Source: Bacillus thuringiensis (GTDB lineage Bacteria > Bacillota > Bacilli > Bacillales > Bacillaceae_G). From it: a stretch of DNA of 64,000 nt. The notes under the pieces were generated by a model. It made no database searches. It was not told where the DNA came from and worked only from the letters and a program-made list of their open reading frames with translations. Numbering within the stretch: position 1 is the stretch's first letter; each line of letters begins with the position of its first letter. A program made the translations under genes and the position numbers. The DNA lies in contig NZ_JACYOF010000001.1 of NCBI RefSeq assembly GCF_014932895.1, positions 744,001 to 808,000 on the forward strand. The letters run 5' to 3'. Below are positions 8,664-17,336 of the stretch, one piece after another.

Positions 8664-8730
8664 AAAATAACCTCCTCATAACTACTACTCGTTAGTATAG
8701 CCAAATTTAAATGTATGATATGTATACAAT

Positions 8731-8764
8731 AAAAGAAGGAGAACCCAAAAAGCAATTCCCCTTT
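8731..8764 (-). terminator. Terminator of gerM
   Basis: Minus-strand stem AAGGGGAA pairs with TTCTCCTT (one G-U) around a T-rich loop, then CTTTTATTG. Confidence 0.65.
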
Positions 8765-8793
8765 CTTACTTAAGTATATCAAATTATTCGCGA

Positions 8794-9840
8794 TTAAAAA
8801 CCACCTGTATTCACGTTTTCTGGACGATTAACAGGTTTTGTTAACTTTTCACCCTTCTCATCCATAAGATTCGCTTTTCCATTCACTTCAATAGAAACAT
8901 TTTTCACACCTTGTTTTTCCGTTAACGATAAAACTAATGATTTCAATACGTAGTTCGAAATCTTATTTTTATCTTTGTTCGCAAATATATTTTCATTAAA
9001 GTTTAACGTAATATTCCCGTCTTGCAATTTTGGATTCGTAATAAGTTTAACCCCTGGATTAAAGTCACTCAACAGCGAATTTTGATTCGGCCCTTTTACT
9101 AGTTCATTTACAACTGTCGTAATATCATTTTCTTTCCCTTCTGCAACACGGCGCGTGACCGGTACATAATATTGCTGTTTATTATTCTGCGCCATAAAAT
9201 ACAGCGTGACTGGTTTTGTATTTGTTACATCTGCTACTTGTTCATCATCAAAGTTAATACCATTCGCACGACTCACCCCTTCACCAAGCGGCGTACCACC
9301 ATTAGGCATCTTCGCTAACTTTTCACCATTTATTTGGAACTGCACTTGTTTTATTTCTTTAAATTGCGTCAAAGTCCAAGCTACTGACTCAACAATTTGA
9401 CGCTCTTCTTCTTTTGCATAGTTTTTCATTTCCTTAGAGAAATCAATGACTGCCGTACCATCTTTTTTCAGATCTAGGGTCATCGTTGTATTTGCTGGAA
9501 TGACTGCACGGAACCCATTCGGTAATAAATCAGTTACCGGCCCATCTTTCACAAGGTATTCTAACGTTTGCTGCACGACCTCATTTGCTTTCGAAGTTGG
9601 TATAGCTAACGTTTGTGGTACAACATAACCATTTTTATCAACAAGGTATAGTTCTCTATTCACCGTTTGTCCTTGTTTATCTTTCTTAGCCGTTTCTTTC
9701 TTTCCACCCTCTGTATATGTAACTTGTTTTGGCGGATCAATTTGTTCAGTCGCTTTCTCCTGATTTATAAAGCCACACCCTGTTAGTAAAACGGCGCTCA
9801 CAGTAGCACCAACAACCCATTTAAAAGTGGACTTAGGCAT
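8794..9840 (-). CDS. gerM: GerM, spore germination/sporulation lipoprotein
   Basis: 348 residues with a lipoprotein signal: hydrophobic stretch and lipobox LLTGC with Cys22. A charged linker follows, then two tandem GerMN domains (about 85-200 and 220-335), each with the pattern of a long helix then KGP...LLP/LLSDFNPG. GerMN domains are secreted and thought to act at the spore cortex/engulfment interface; in B. subtilis GerM helps hold the SpoIIIA/SpoIIQ complex. Located between racE and rph as in B. subtilis. Confidence 0.93.
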   Translation of the reverse strand: MPKSTFKWVVGATVSAVLLTGCGFINQEKATEQIDPPKQVTYTEGGKKETAKKDKQGQTVNRELYLVDKNGYVVPQTLAIPTSKANEVVQQTLEYLVKDGPVTDLLPNGFRAVIPANTTMTLDLKKDGTAVIDFSKEMKNYAKEEERQIVESVAWTLTQFKEIKQVQFQINGEKLAKMPNGGTPLGEGVSRANGINFDDEQVADVTNTKPVTLYFMAQNNKQQYYVPVTRRVAEGKENDITTVVNELVKGPNQNSLLSDFNPGVKLITNPKLQDGNITLNFNENIFANKDKNKISNYVLKSLVLSLTEKQGVKNVSIEVNGKANLMDEKGEKLTKPVNRPENVNTGGF

Positions 9841-9919
9841 GCCATTCCCCCCCTAAAATCTAAGTTTGTACTATTATGTATACGAGCTGTTTCATGTTTT
9901 AGAACTAGCTGTACTTCTT

Positions 9920-10077
9920 ATAAAGTGAAACTTTGATCAGTGGGGGGATTCTTCATCCCCCACTGATTATCAGCCCGCACCAATCGGGCGTTTACGGGCA
10001 GTTGATCCCCCACCTAACTTCTTTGCTTTCGCTGAATTTTGAGGTGGGGGTCTTACTGCCCGTTAATGCGGGATAAA
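9920..10077. repeat. bcr1 repeat element, copy 1
   Basis: 158 bp bounded by ATAAA at both ends (9920-9924 and 10073-10077). Internal structure is a hairpin ATCAGTGGGGG/CCCCCACTGAT followed by a long cruciform-like stem (CCCGC/GCGGG, GGGCAGT/ACTGCCC, CCCCCACCT/AGGTGGGGG). A second copy in the same orientation is at 34190-34344. bcr1 is known as a B. cereus-group mobile-like repeat with TTTAT/ATAAA flanks. Confidence 0.85.
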
Positions 10078-10078
10078 C

Positions 10079-10109
10079 AAAAAAACTCCTGATTTCTCAG
10101 GAGTTCACT
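10079..10109 (-). terminator. Terminator of racE
   Basis: Minus strand GAACTCCTGA-GAAA-TCAGGAGTTTTTTTG, directly after racE and abutting the bcr1 element. Confidence 0.9.
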
Positions 10110-10124
10110 TATATGAGTCTACTA

Positions 10125-10934
10125 TTATTCTGTTTCTAAATTAATATGTTTCACATTTTCAATTGGCTGACCGAACCACTTTGATGCGATTTCTTTAAAT
10201 AAGCCTATTTTTCCTGTTGTTAAGAAGAGATGATCACTTTGTTCCTCTCCCTCATTCAACATTTTACTATGGTATAAAATCGTACTTACTTCACGTGCTG
10301 TTTCATCACCAGAACTAATTAACTGCACTTTATCCCCCATTACCTTTTTAATAACCGGACCTAAAATCGGATAATGTGTACACCCTAAAATAAGGGTATC
10401 AATATCAGTTCTTTTCAGCGGTTGCAATGTTTCCCTTACAACTTCATACGCCATTTCACTTTCGAAATTCCCACTCTCTACAAGCTCAACGAAAGGCGGA
10501 CACGCTAAACTTTCTACCATAACACGGTTATTAATAGACTTTAACGCTTCTTCATATGCACCACTTTTCACCGTTCCAATCGTTCCAATAATCCCAACAT
10601 GGTACGTGTTTGTCACTTTTAAAGCTGTACGTGATCCTGGGTGAATAACTCCTACTACTGGAATTGGTAATTGTTTCTGCATCTCTTCTAATACAACCGC
10701 AGTTGCTGTATTACACGCAATAACTAACATTTTGATATTTAAATCTAGTAAATGCTCCGTCATTTCCCACGTAAATTGACGCACTTCTTCTCGAGAACGC
10801 GGGCCATACGGGCAACGTGCTGTATCTCCTAAATATATAATACGCTCTTTCGGCAACTGACGAATTAATTCCTTCGCTACTGTTAAACCGCCAACTCCTG
10901 AATCGATAACACCGATTGCTCTATTCAACTTCAT
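10125..10934 (-). CDS. racE: Glutamate racemase
   Basis: Makes D-glutamate for peptidoglycan (and poly-gamma-glutamate where present). 269 residues with the catalytic pair of cysteines in VIACNTATA (near 74) and LGCTHYP (near 185), and the [10 protein letters not shown] phosphate/substrate loop at the start. Start choice: ATG at 10934 gives the usual MKLNRAIGV; an ATG 15 bp upstream and a TTG 6 bp downstream are alternatives, the latter having the best spacing to GGGTG. Next to gerM and gerE as in B. subtilis. Confidence 0.95.
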   Translation of the reverse strand: MKLNRAIGVIDSGVGGLTVAKELIRQLPKERIIYLGDTARCPYGPRSREEVRQFTWEMTEHLLDLNIKMLVIACNTATAVVLEEMQKQLPIPVVGVIHPGSRTALKVTNTYHVGIIGTIGTVKSGAYEEALKSINNRVMVESLACPPFVELVESGNFESEMAYEVVRETLQPLKRTDIDTLILGCTHYPILGPVIKKVMGDKVQLISSGDETAREVSTILYHSKMLNEGEEQSDHLFLTTGKIGLFKEIASKWFGQPIENVKHINLETE

Positions 10935-11094
10935 CACCCGTTTTCTCATTCATCATCTTATTTTATGTTTATCAGTATATTTTACGCACTTTAAGTTCGC
11001 TCACTTAAAATGCTTCTGTATAAAAATTTTTCATTTGTACCTATATAGACTAGGACCTTTTTTATTTTGCTCCTTTTTTTCGTAATTTGCAAGA

Positions 11095-11140
11095 CAGAAA
11101 AATAACCGATCTTCTATATGAAAGTCGGTTTCTTCTATAT
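11095..11140 (-). terminator. Second, related hairpin terminator downstream of gerE
   Basis: Minus strand AACCGACTTTC...GATCGGTT followed by ATTTTTC. It resembles the gerE terminator at 11258-11297 in stem and flanks, as if duplicated. Confidence 0.7.
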
Positions 11141-11163
11141 TAATATCTTCATTCATACTTTCT

Positions 11164-11250
11164 TCATTGTGCTATCTTTTTCCGAAAAGAAGACATTCCG
11201 ATTAACAAGAAAAAGCAAGCTGAAATTAAGACTACGATCATATATAGCAT
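11164..11250 (-). CDS. Possible 28-aa membrane peptide downstream of gerE
   Basis: Reads MLYMIVVLISACFFLLIGMS then a basic end SFRKKIAQ, the shape of a one-span membrane peptide. It lies between two similar terminators. No convincing ribosome site precedes it, so it may be non-coding. Confidence 0.25.
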   Translation of the reverse strand: MLYMIVVLISACFFLLIGMSSFRKKIAQ

Positions 11251-11257
11251 GAAACAA

Positions 11258-11297
11258 ACAGAAAAATAGCCGACTCTTTGTATAAAAGTCGGCTGCT
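11258..11297 (-). terminator. Terminator of gerE
   Basis: Minus strand AGCCGACTTTTATA...AGTCGGCT followed by ATTTTTCTG right after the gerE stop. Confidence 0.8.
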
Positions 11298-11300
11298 TTC

Positions 11301-11525
11301 TTATAGTTCGAGCTCTCCCATACGAAGAAGCTCAACAACTGCTTGTGAACGCCCTTTAACCCCTAGCTTTTGCATTGCGTTTGAGATATGGTTGCGTACT
11401 GTTTTTTCACTTATAAAAAGTTCACCTGCAATTTCCTTCGTTGTTTTATCTTGAACCAGTAATTCAAATACTTCTCTCTCTCTCTTTGTGAGTAAAGGTT
11501 TAGATTGATACGCTTTTTCCTTCAA
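11301..11525 (-). CDS. gerE: GerE, late mother-cell transcription factor
   Basis: 74-residue LuxR-type helix-turn-helix protein, nothing but the DNA-binding domain: [12 protein letters not shown], then [20 protein letters not shown] (recognition helix) and [12 protein letters not shown]. It activates and represses coat genes late in sporulation. Start is TTG at 11525, 9 nt after AAGGAGGG. An upstream sequence fits a sigma-K promoter (11593-11620), as expected for this gene. Confidence 0.97.
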   Translation of the reverse strand: MKEKAYQSKPLLTKREREVFELLVQDKTTKEIAGELFISEKTVRNHISNAMQKLGVKGRSQAVVELLRMGELEL

Positions 11526-11592
11526 CTGGTATAACCCTCCTTGCTTAAGCCAGAGCTGTATATGTGTAAGTTGGGTGTTTATTTAGTCAAGA

Positions 11593-11620
11593 TATTGTAT
11601 GAACGAAATGTGCAGGTGGT
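11593..11620 (-). promoter_or_regulatory. Candidate sigma-K promoter of gerE
   Basis: Minus strand has CATACAATA (11593-11601), matching the sigma-K -10 CATANNNTA, with an AC at 11619-11620 spaced 17 nt upstream. Position is 68 nt before the start codon. Confidence 0.55.
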
Positions 11621-11690
11621 GAATGAAAATGGGCTTTATTTCTTATGTTATTTTAGACTTTTATACAGTGCACACGCTCAATTTATCCAC

Positions 11691-12429
11691 TTACTTTTCA
11701 GTACGCCATATTTGTTCTAGCAATATACTTATAACAGTACCAACAAACAAACCATTGCCGAATATATATTGCATAACAGACGGTAAGGATTGGAGTGCGC
11801 CAGACGGTAAAAACATAACACCACCGCCAAATAATACAGCAACTCCTAAAATCGTTACATTCCTTTCGCTGATTGGCACTTGTTTTATGTTATGAAACCC
11901 AATTCCAATTAGCTGTACGAATGAAGCCATTAAAACTGCAGATGCGGCAGCAGATGGTAACGATGCTAAGTAACGAATAATACTTGGAAAAAGCGACATA
12001 ACAACTAGTAACACACATGTCATTAAAAACGATCGTATATATTTTGTTTTGTTAAGCGTATAAATCTTGCCGTTGCTGGTAACGGAACGACACCTACAGT
12101 TGAAAATACGGAAGAGATGATATGTGAAATCCCTCCAACCCACGTTCCATCCTTCAACTGTTTTTGTTCAATAGTCGCTTTATGAATGGTAGCTTGATTA
12201 ATCGCTATAATAGCTGCCACTGTATTTGAAACTAAAATACATACCATAACGAAACTGGATACTGCCATACCTGTATTCCATTTTGGAAGTCCCCACGCAA
12301 ATATATGTGGAAGTTACACAAAATGAGTTACTTGAGATGAAATCGTCACTTTTCCTGCTATTAAAAAATAAACCATTACAAAGCTCCCATAATATGATTT
12401 TGATTATGTTGACTGTCCAAATCTTTCAT
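11691..12429 (-). pseudogene. Decayed NCS2 (uracil/xanthine-type) permease
   Basis: Pieces of one permease in successive frames on the minus strand. A start-like MKDLDSQHNQ at 12429 is followed by fragments with in-frame stops near 12310 and 12365, an 81-codon stretch with GISHIISSVFSTVGVVPLPA (the NCS2 core motif region), a frameshift near 12050, and an intact C-terminal half with several membrane spans ending WRTEK. Much of the N-terminal transport domain is deleted. No function is expected. Confidence 0.75.
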
Positions 12430-12466
12430 CCCTTCTAGCTTTCCTATAAGAAATATATCTTTAGAA

Positions 12467-12506
12467 TAAAAAAGAAGAGTTCTATCCTCACAATTAGAAC
12501 CCTCCT
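12467..12506 (-). terminator. Terminator between the 35-codon ORF and the permease remnant
   Basis: Minus strand GGTTCTA...TAGAACT stem followed by CTTCTTTTTT. Confidence 0.65.
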
Positions 12507-12527
12507 CAAAGCATTTAAATGATTCTT

Positions 12528-12635
12528 CTACACAAGATTATTCAATTCCACCTCATTTAAACTTCCGACAACAATATTTCCTCGATCAACCAATATACTT
12601 TCATCTCTATTTCCCCATCCTTTATTAAAACTCAC
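12528..12635 (-). CDS. Possible 35-aa protein of unknown function
   Basis: GTG start with AGAGG 6 nt upstream, product beginning MSFNKGWGNRDESILVDRGN and ending NEVELNNLV, followed 22 bp later by a terminator. No family was recognised. It may be an intact small gene or the tail of a lost one; the ribosome site and terminator are its only support. Confidence 0.4.
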   Translation of the reverse strand: MSFNKGWGNRDESILVDRGNIVVGSLNEVELNNLV

Positions 12636-12793
12636 CTCATACCTCTTACTATAACTTTAATATCACCTGAAAATTAAGACAATTAATAAGAACGTTCCCC
12701 TTAAAAAAATGTCATACAACCCCATAGTCTTCTCATAAATTTCCATATAGAATAGAAGTATGTAGCTTCATACAAAAAGGAGTTGATCGTCAT

Positions 12794-12979
12794 ATGTCAA
12801 AAAAATTATGTAAATCCGAAACTGATAAAATGTTATTTGGTATATGTGGTGGTTTAGGAGAATATTTTGATATTAGTTCTACTCTCATTCGTATCATTTG
12901 GCTTATTGCCGTTTTATGTTTCGGAACAGGTTTTTTAGTTTATTTCATTTGTTTATTACTTATGCCACGTTCGTACTGA
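12794..12979 (+). CDS. PspC-domain small membrane protein
   Basis: 61 residues: the PspC signature GICGGLGEYFDISSTLIRIIW (about 17-37) followed by one membrane span (about 33-56) and a MPRSY end. PspC proteins are small envelope-stress-associated membrane proteins. AAAAGGAG precedes the ATG with about 11 nt spacing. Stand-alone gene with its own terminator. Confidence 0.85.
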   Translation: MSKKLCKSETDKMLFGICGGLGEYFDISSTLIRIIWLIAVLCFGTGFLVYFICLLLMPRSY

Positions 12980-13017
12980 CTGGCATCATCCCATATACTT
13001 AAGAAGAGCATATAATA

Positions 13018-13057
13018 AATCACCTATAGAATTCTTTTCTTTCTATAGGTGATTTTT
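13018..13057. terminator. Bidirectional terminator between pspC-like and XRE-cupin genes
   Basis: AATCACCTATAGAA pairs with TTCTATAGGTGATT, T run following on the plus strand. Confidence 0.85.
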
Positions 13058-13630
13058 TCATGAAGAATATTTCATCGTTAAATGTAATACCGCCACTTCA
13101 TCTTCATTATTTCGGTAACTATGTTTCTTATTTGCTTCGAATTGAATGGAGTCAAACTCATTTAATTCGTATACATCATTCTCCACTTGAATCGAAACTT
13201 TCCCTTTCATTACTGTTACAAGTTCAATAGCACCTTCATGATGAGCTTCTGGTTCATATATACTATTGGATCTTAAACAAGCACGGTGCATTTCCATCCC
13301 TGTTTCTTTCGTGTAACGGAACATCGTTTCTAAATGCCATGCTTGTCCTACATCTACTGCAAATCCTTCTCCGCAGCGCGCAACAGCTACAGGTTCTCCA
13401 ACAACCATTAATCTCGATAACGGAATCGATAACCCTTTCGTTATTTTCCAAATGACAGCTAACGTTGGATTCGTTTCACCTCTCTCAATTTTTCCTAATG
13501 TTAATTTACTAACCCCTGTTTTTTGAGCTAATTCTTCTAAACTTAATTTTTGTTCATTTCGAATTTGTCTTAATAGCTGACCTACTTGCTGAATAACTTC
13601 TTTCGTTTGCATATCTTCATTTTCTTTCAT
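13058..13630 (-). CDS. XRE-family regulator with C-terminal cupin domain
   Basis: 190 residues. An N-terminal helix-turn-helix (about 14-70, LRQIRNEQKLSLEELAQKTG, then KLTLGKIERGETNPT) is followed by a cupin (about 105-188) with HHEGAIELVTVMKGKVSIQ. This class usually senses a small molecule through the cupin and regulates an adjacent transporter. It is divergent from a DMT-family exporter, with about 100 bp between them, so it probably controls that gene and itself. Confidence 0.88.
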   Translation of the reverse strand: MKENEDMQTKEVIQQVGQLLRQIRNEQKLSLEELAQKTGVSKLTLGKIERGETNPTLAVIWKITKGLSIPLSRLMVVGEPVAVARCGEGFAVDVGQAWHLETMFRYTKETGMEMHRACLRSNSIYEPEAHHEGAIELVTVMKGKVSIQVENDVYELNEFDSIQFEANKKHSYRNNEDEVAVLHLTMKYSS

Positions 13631-13659
13631 CTATAAAACCACCTCGAAGTATAAAATAG

Positions 13660-13688
13660 TTTACTTTTATCGCATTAAAGTATATTAT
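13660..13688 (+). promoter_or_regulatory. Candidate sigma-A promoter of the DMT exporter gene
   Basis: TTTACT (13660-13665) and TATTAT (13683-13688) with a 17-bp spacer, about 42 bp before the ATG. It sits in the divergent region shared with the XRE-cupin gene; AGTATA/TATACT-like inverted segments around it could be the operator. Confidence 0.5.
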
Positions 13689-13730
13689 ACTATACATAAT
13701 CATTTAATTCCGAAAGGAGTGTTATACTTC

Positions 13731-14696
13731 ATGCGTGCAATATTACTAGGTCTTTTATCATCGGCCTTTTTTTCTGCAACCTTTATTATTAACAGAGCAA
13801 TGAATGTATCTGGAACAAGCTGGGCTTGGACTGCTTCCTTCCGTTTTCTATTTGCTCTCCCTATTTTATTCCTTATCGTTTTATTTCGCAAAAACTTAGG
13901 AGCTTTATGGGCAGAGTTAAAGAAACATCCATTTGCATGGATTGGGTGGGGCTCCGTCGCCGGCATCGGCTTCTATTCTTTATTAAGTTTCGCAGCTGTC
14001 TTTTCTCCAGCTTGGCTCGTTGCTGGAACTTGGCAAGTTACGATATTAGCAGGTTTACTTTTATCACCACTATTTTTCGTTAAAATAGAAACAAAGTCAG
14101 GGACGAAGCTTGTACGTGGAAAAATTCCCCTTCGCAGCTTATATGTAGCGTTATTTATTTTACTTGGTGTAATTTGTATGCAAGCAACTGAAGCAGGCCA
14201 CATTACAATGACTCAGTTCATCTCAGGGTTTTTACCTGTCGTGTTAGCTGCTTTCTTATATCCATTCGGCAACCGAAAAATGATGGAACTTGTGGGTGGA
14301 CGTCTTGATACGTTCCAACGTGTATTAGGAATGGCAATTGGAAGTCTCCCTATTACAATTTTACTTGGTATATACGGATTTTCTACTACTGGTATTCCAA
14401 CATCCAGCCAAATGCTACAAGGATTTTTGTTAGCATTATGTTCCGGCGTTATTGCAACGATGACATTTTTCTTTGCTACTGACTTAGCAAAAGACAATCT
14501 CGCTTTACTTGGTGCTGTTGAAGCAACACAAGCTGGAACGATGGTCTTTACCGTGCTTGGTGAAATTATTTTCTTGAATGGTTCATTCCCCGGTGGCCTT
14601 TCCCTATTTGGAATGATTATTATTATGTTAGGAATGGTTGCAAATAGTATTTTAAATCGATCTGTTCCAGTCGTTAAGCGGAAAAAATCAGCATAA
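13731..14696 (+). CDS. DMT-superfamily membrane exporter (multidrug resistance efflux/EamA type)
   Basis: 321 residues with about ten membrane spans. It begins MRAILLGLLSSAFFSATFII and has a long internal loop with KIETKSGTKLVRGK. Substrate unknown. ATG at 13731 is 11 nt after AGGAG; the GTG at 13719 overlaps the ribosome site and is rejected. Divergent from the XRE-cupin regulator, which suggests inducible expression. Confidence 0.85.
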   Translation: MRAILLGLLSSAFFSATFIINRAMNVSGTSWAWTASFRFLFALPILFLIVLFRKNLGALWAELKKHPFAWIGWGSVAGIGFYSLLSFAAVFSPAWLVAGTWQVTILAGLLLSPLFFVKIETKSGTKLVRGKIPLRSLYVALFILLGVICMQATEAGHITMTQFISGFLPVVLAAFLYPFGNRKMMELVGGRLDTFQRVLGMAIGSLPITILLGIYGFSTTGIPTSSQMLQGFLLALCSGVIATMTFFFATDLAKDNLALLGAVEATQAGTMVFTVLGEIIFLNGSFPGGLSLFGMIIIMLGMVANSILNRSVPVVKRKKSA

Positions 14697-14737
14697 AAAA
14701 GATATGGTTCTTCTTCATAGAACCATATCTTTTTTAT
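14694..14737 (+). terminator. Terminator of the DMT exporter gene
   Basis: AAAGATATGGTTC...GAACCATATCTTTTTT hairpin with T run. Confidence 0.9.
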
Positions 14738-14835
14738 TGTCCCCCTATTTCGCCTTATCAGAATAGTATTTCATTAGCTGTTTATACTAAAACTTATGTT
14801 ATAATACGTTTCATGCGCATTATAGGAGGTAAATT

Positions 14836-15501
14836 ATGTTAAAAAAAGCAATCGCTGAATTTATTGGTACATTTGTACTTGTATTATTCGGAACTGGAGT
14901 AGCTGTCACTGGCGGCGGAATTGAAGGAATTGGAACATTAGGAATCGCTATGGCTTTCGGTCTATCTATTGTAGCTATGGCATATAGCATCGGCACAATT
15001 TCTGGATGCCACATTAACCCAGCAGTATCGGTGGCTATGTTCATCAACAAAAGAATGAACGCTATGGAACTTTGTTATTATGTATTAGCTCAAATTTTAG
15101 GTGGTTTATTAGGAACTGCAACGTTAGTAACAATTTTAAAGTCTGCTAAAACACCTTTAGATAATTTAGGACAAAATGGTTTTGGAACTCTTGGTGTATC
15201 TGGTGCATTTTTAGTTGAGTTCGTTTTAACTTTCGTATTTATTTTGGTTATCGTGTCTGTAACAGGTAAAAAAGGAAGTTCTTCTTTAGCGGGACTAGTA
15301 ATTGGTTTCACCCTAGTTTTAATTCACTTATTAGGAATTCCATTAACTGGAACATCTGTTAACCCAGCTCGTAGTATTGCACCAGCTTTATTTGTTGGTG
15401 GAGAAGCACTTTCTCAACTATGGGTATTCATCGTAGCACCAATTCTTGGTGGTATCGTAGCAGCTGTTGTAGGTAAATTTATTTTAAATACTGAAAAATA
15501 G
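14836..15501 (+). CDS. aqpZ: Aquaporin, AqpZ-like water channel
   Basis: 221-residue MIP-family protein with six spans. The two pore loops carry NPA at residues 61-63 and 176-178. The selectivity residues fit a water channel: His164, Thr173 and Arg179, with the same spacings as in E. coli AqpZ (H174, T183, R189). Good AGGAGG ribosome site. Single gene between terminators. Confidence 0.9.
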   Translation: MLKKAIAEFIGTFVLVLFGTGVAVTGGGIEGIGTLGIAMAFGLSIVAMAYSIGTISGCHINPAVSVAMFINKRMNAMELCYYVLAQILGGLLGTATLVTILKSAKTPLDNLGQNGFGTLGVSGAFLVEFVLTFVFILVIVSVTGKKGSSSLAGLVIGFTLVLIHLLGIPLTGTSVNPARSIAPALFVGGEALSQLWVFIVAPILGGIVAAVVGKFILNTEK

Positions 15502-15521
15502 ATTTTTCAGTATTTCTGAAT

Positions 15522-15563
15522 AAAAAAAGGCGAGCCCTCATTATGAGGAAGCTCGCTTTTTTA
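15522..15563. terminator. Bidirectional terminator between aquaporin and rrf2 genes
   Basis: AAAGGCGAGC...GCTCGCTTTTTT hairpin. Confidence 0.85.
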
Positions 15564-15992
15564 TTCTTTCATTTTAGACTTTAAATTTGTAACTAATTGC
15601 TCTACCGTTACATTTGCAAGTACATTTTCCATCGCTTCTTGCGCTTGCATTAAAATAATTTCTAATACTGATTGAATATTAGCTCCTACTGGACATTCAA
15701 TGTTGGGATTTTCATGGAAGGAAAATAGATGTCCTTCTTCTACAACTTCCACTGCTTTATATACATCAAGTAATGTAATTTCTTCTAAATCACGAGCAAG
15801 TGTCGTACCACCTTTACCAGCTTGTACATCAACAAGTCCTGCTCTCTTCAACATTCCTGTAATGCGACGAATCACAACTGGATTTGTATTCACACTACCA
15901 GCAATCCATTCAGAGGTACAGCGAGAGTTTCGATCTATTGCAAGTAATGTCAGCATATGAACACCTACTGTAAACCGGCTACTAATCCCCAT
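15561..15992 (-). CDS. Rrf2-family transcriptional regulator (YwnA-like)
   Basis: 143 residues, winged helix at the start (MGISSRFTVGVHMLTLLA, then TSEWIAGSVNTNPVVIRRI). Only one cysteine (CPVG near 100) is visible, so it lacks the three-cysteine Fe-S cluster of IscR/NsrR and is closer to YwnA/CymR-like members. ATG at 15992 follows AAGGAGGG. Target genes unknown; it stands alone. Confidence 0.85.
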   Translation of the reverse strand: MGISSRFTVGVHMLTLLAIDRNSRCTSEWIAGSVNTNPVVIRRITGMLKRAGLVDVQAGKGGTTLARDLEEITLLDVYKAVEVVEEGHLFSFHENPNIECPVGANIQSVLEIILMQAQEAMENVLANVTVEQLVTNLKSKMKE

Positions 15993-16069
15993 CTGCACAC
16001 CCTCCTTTTTATTCATTCTATTAAAAGACAACTCTTACTATTATATACTATTTTTAATTTATACATAAA

Positions 16070-16105
16070 GAAAAAGCATGATTTCAGTAGGAAATCATGC
16101 TTTCT
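16070..16105 (-). terminator. Terminator of the ABC-permease gene
   Basis: AAAGCATGATTTC...GAAATCATGCTTTCTTTTT hairpin. Confidence 0.85.
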
Positions 16106-16107
16106 TT

Positions 16108-17334
16108 TTATTGGCGTTTAATAAATTTTGCTAAATCTTTAAATTTCACTTTGTCTGAGTAATTCATTACACCGTTGACGTAAATACGGCTTGTAACAGC
16201 GTTTAATATACCGATTGTCACCAAGAGAACCGCCAGTGTAATTGTAATTTCTAGCATCCCAGCTTCACCAGCTACAATACGTGAGAAGGTAACCATCGGT
16301 GTAAAGAACGGAACGTAAGAACTTACAACAACGATAGTACTATTCGGATCACTTAATGATTTAATACTAATAAAGAATGCAGCCATAATTAAAATCATTA
16401 CTGGGAAAGATACGGCCTGTAAATCCTCAGTCTTAGACACGACAGCTCCAGCAGCTGCATACATCATCGCATATAGTAAATACCCCGTAATGAAATACAC
16501 AAGGAACATGCTTATAACTTTTGCATCTAATTTTGTAAAGTCAATTGGAATTCCGAATAATGAAGCATTATCTAAATCAACCCAACCTAACAAATATGGA
16601 ATAAGATAACCACACGCCAGTATGACAAGTTGTAATAGTGCCGTTGAAACAACCGCTAAAATTTTCGCATACATCATCGTAAGCGGTTTTACTTTCGGAA
16701 GCATCACTTCCATTACACGTGACGCCTTTTCCGAAGCAATATTCATTGCGATTGTATTTCCAAACGCGACAATAAACATATATAAAGCAAATGTAAAGAA
16801 ATATGCAATTCCGAAAGAAGAAGAGCGATCTTTAATCGCTTCTTGTTTCACTGAGATTTCAGTTTGCAATTGCTGTGCAATTTCCGGTGAAACATTATTT
16901 TTTGCAATTGTCACCATTGTATATTGTTGTTTTAAATAACCTGCCATAATTGCAGAAGTTGCTTGGCTTGGGAATCCATTATACATATATGTAACCGATG
17001 GGGCTCCATTCTTCTCCGTCACATGGAATAGACCATCTAAATCGCCTTCTTCTACTTGCTTATGCAGTTTATCAAAATCATCCTTTGAACCAACTGTTAT
17101 TTTTGCTGATGGCAATAGCTTATTTAGCTCGTCTTTTTGTACTTTATATGTGGAACTCTCCACTACAACTGCAATTTTATCTTTATCCTTATTTTTATCA
17201 TCGCCTGAAGTAAAATGATTAAATGCAAAAATACCAAACACAACTAAAAATAAAATCGCACTCGTAATTAATGATTTTTTAGATAAAAAAGCTTCTCTAA
17301 AATAAAATGAAAATACGTGAGAAAATTTACGCAT
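16108..17334 (-). CDS. ABC-2 type permease, NatB/YhaP-like
   Basis: 408 residues: one span near residues 18-40, a large extracytoplasmic region (about 45-170), then five or so spans from 175 to 385. This matches the COG1668 (NatB/YhaP) layout associated with Na+ or compound efflux. It starts 2 bp after the ATPase gene stop, so the two are co-expressed and form one transporter. Substrate not determinable from sequence. Confidence 0.8.
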   Translation of the reverse strand: MRKFSHVFSFYFREAFLSKKSLITSAILFLVVFGIFAFNHFTSGDDKNKDKDKIAVVVESSTYKVQKDELNKLLPSAKITVGSKDDFDKLHKQVEEGDLDGLFHVTEKNGAPSVTYMYNGFPSQATSAIMAGYLKQQYTMVTIAKNNVSPEIAQQLQTEISVKQEAIKDRSSSFGIAYFFTFALYMFIVAFGNTIAMNIASEKASRVMEVMLPKVKPLTMMYAKILAVVSTALLQLVILACGYLIPYLLGWVDLDNASLFGIPIDFTKLDAKVISMFLVYFITGYLLYAMMYAAAGAVVSKTEDLQAVSFPVMILIMAAFFISIKSLSDPNSTIVVVSSYVPFFTPMVTFSRIVAGEAGMLEITITLAVLLVTIGILNAVTSRIYVNGVMNYSDKVKFKDLAKFIKRQ

Positions 17335-17336
17335 CG

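Noticed and set aside
11153-11338. 61-codon minus-strand frame overlapping gerE
   Set aside because: Runs through the gerE terminator and out of frame with gerE; no ribosome site.
11623-11895. 90-codon plus-strand frame
   Set aside because: Antisense to the permease pseudogene, whose translated remnants are clearly recognisable.
13700-13966. 88-codon minus-strand frame opposite the DMT exporter gene
   Set aside because: Shadow of a membrane-protein gene; crosses its promoter and lacks a ribosome site.
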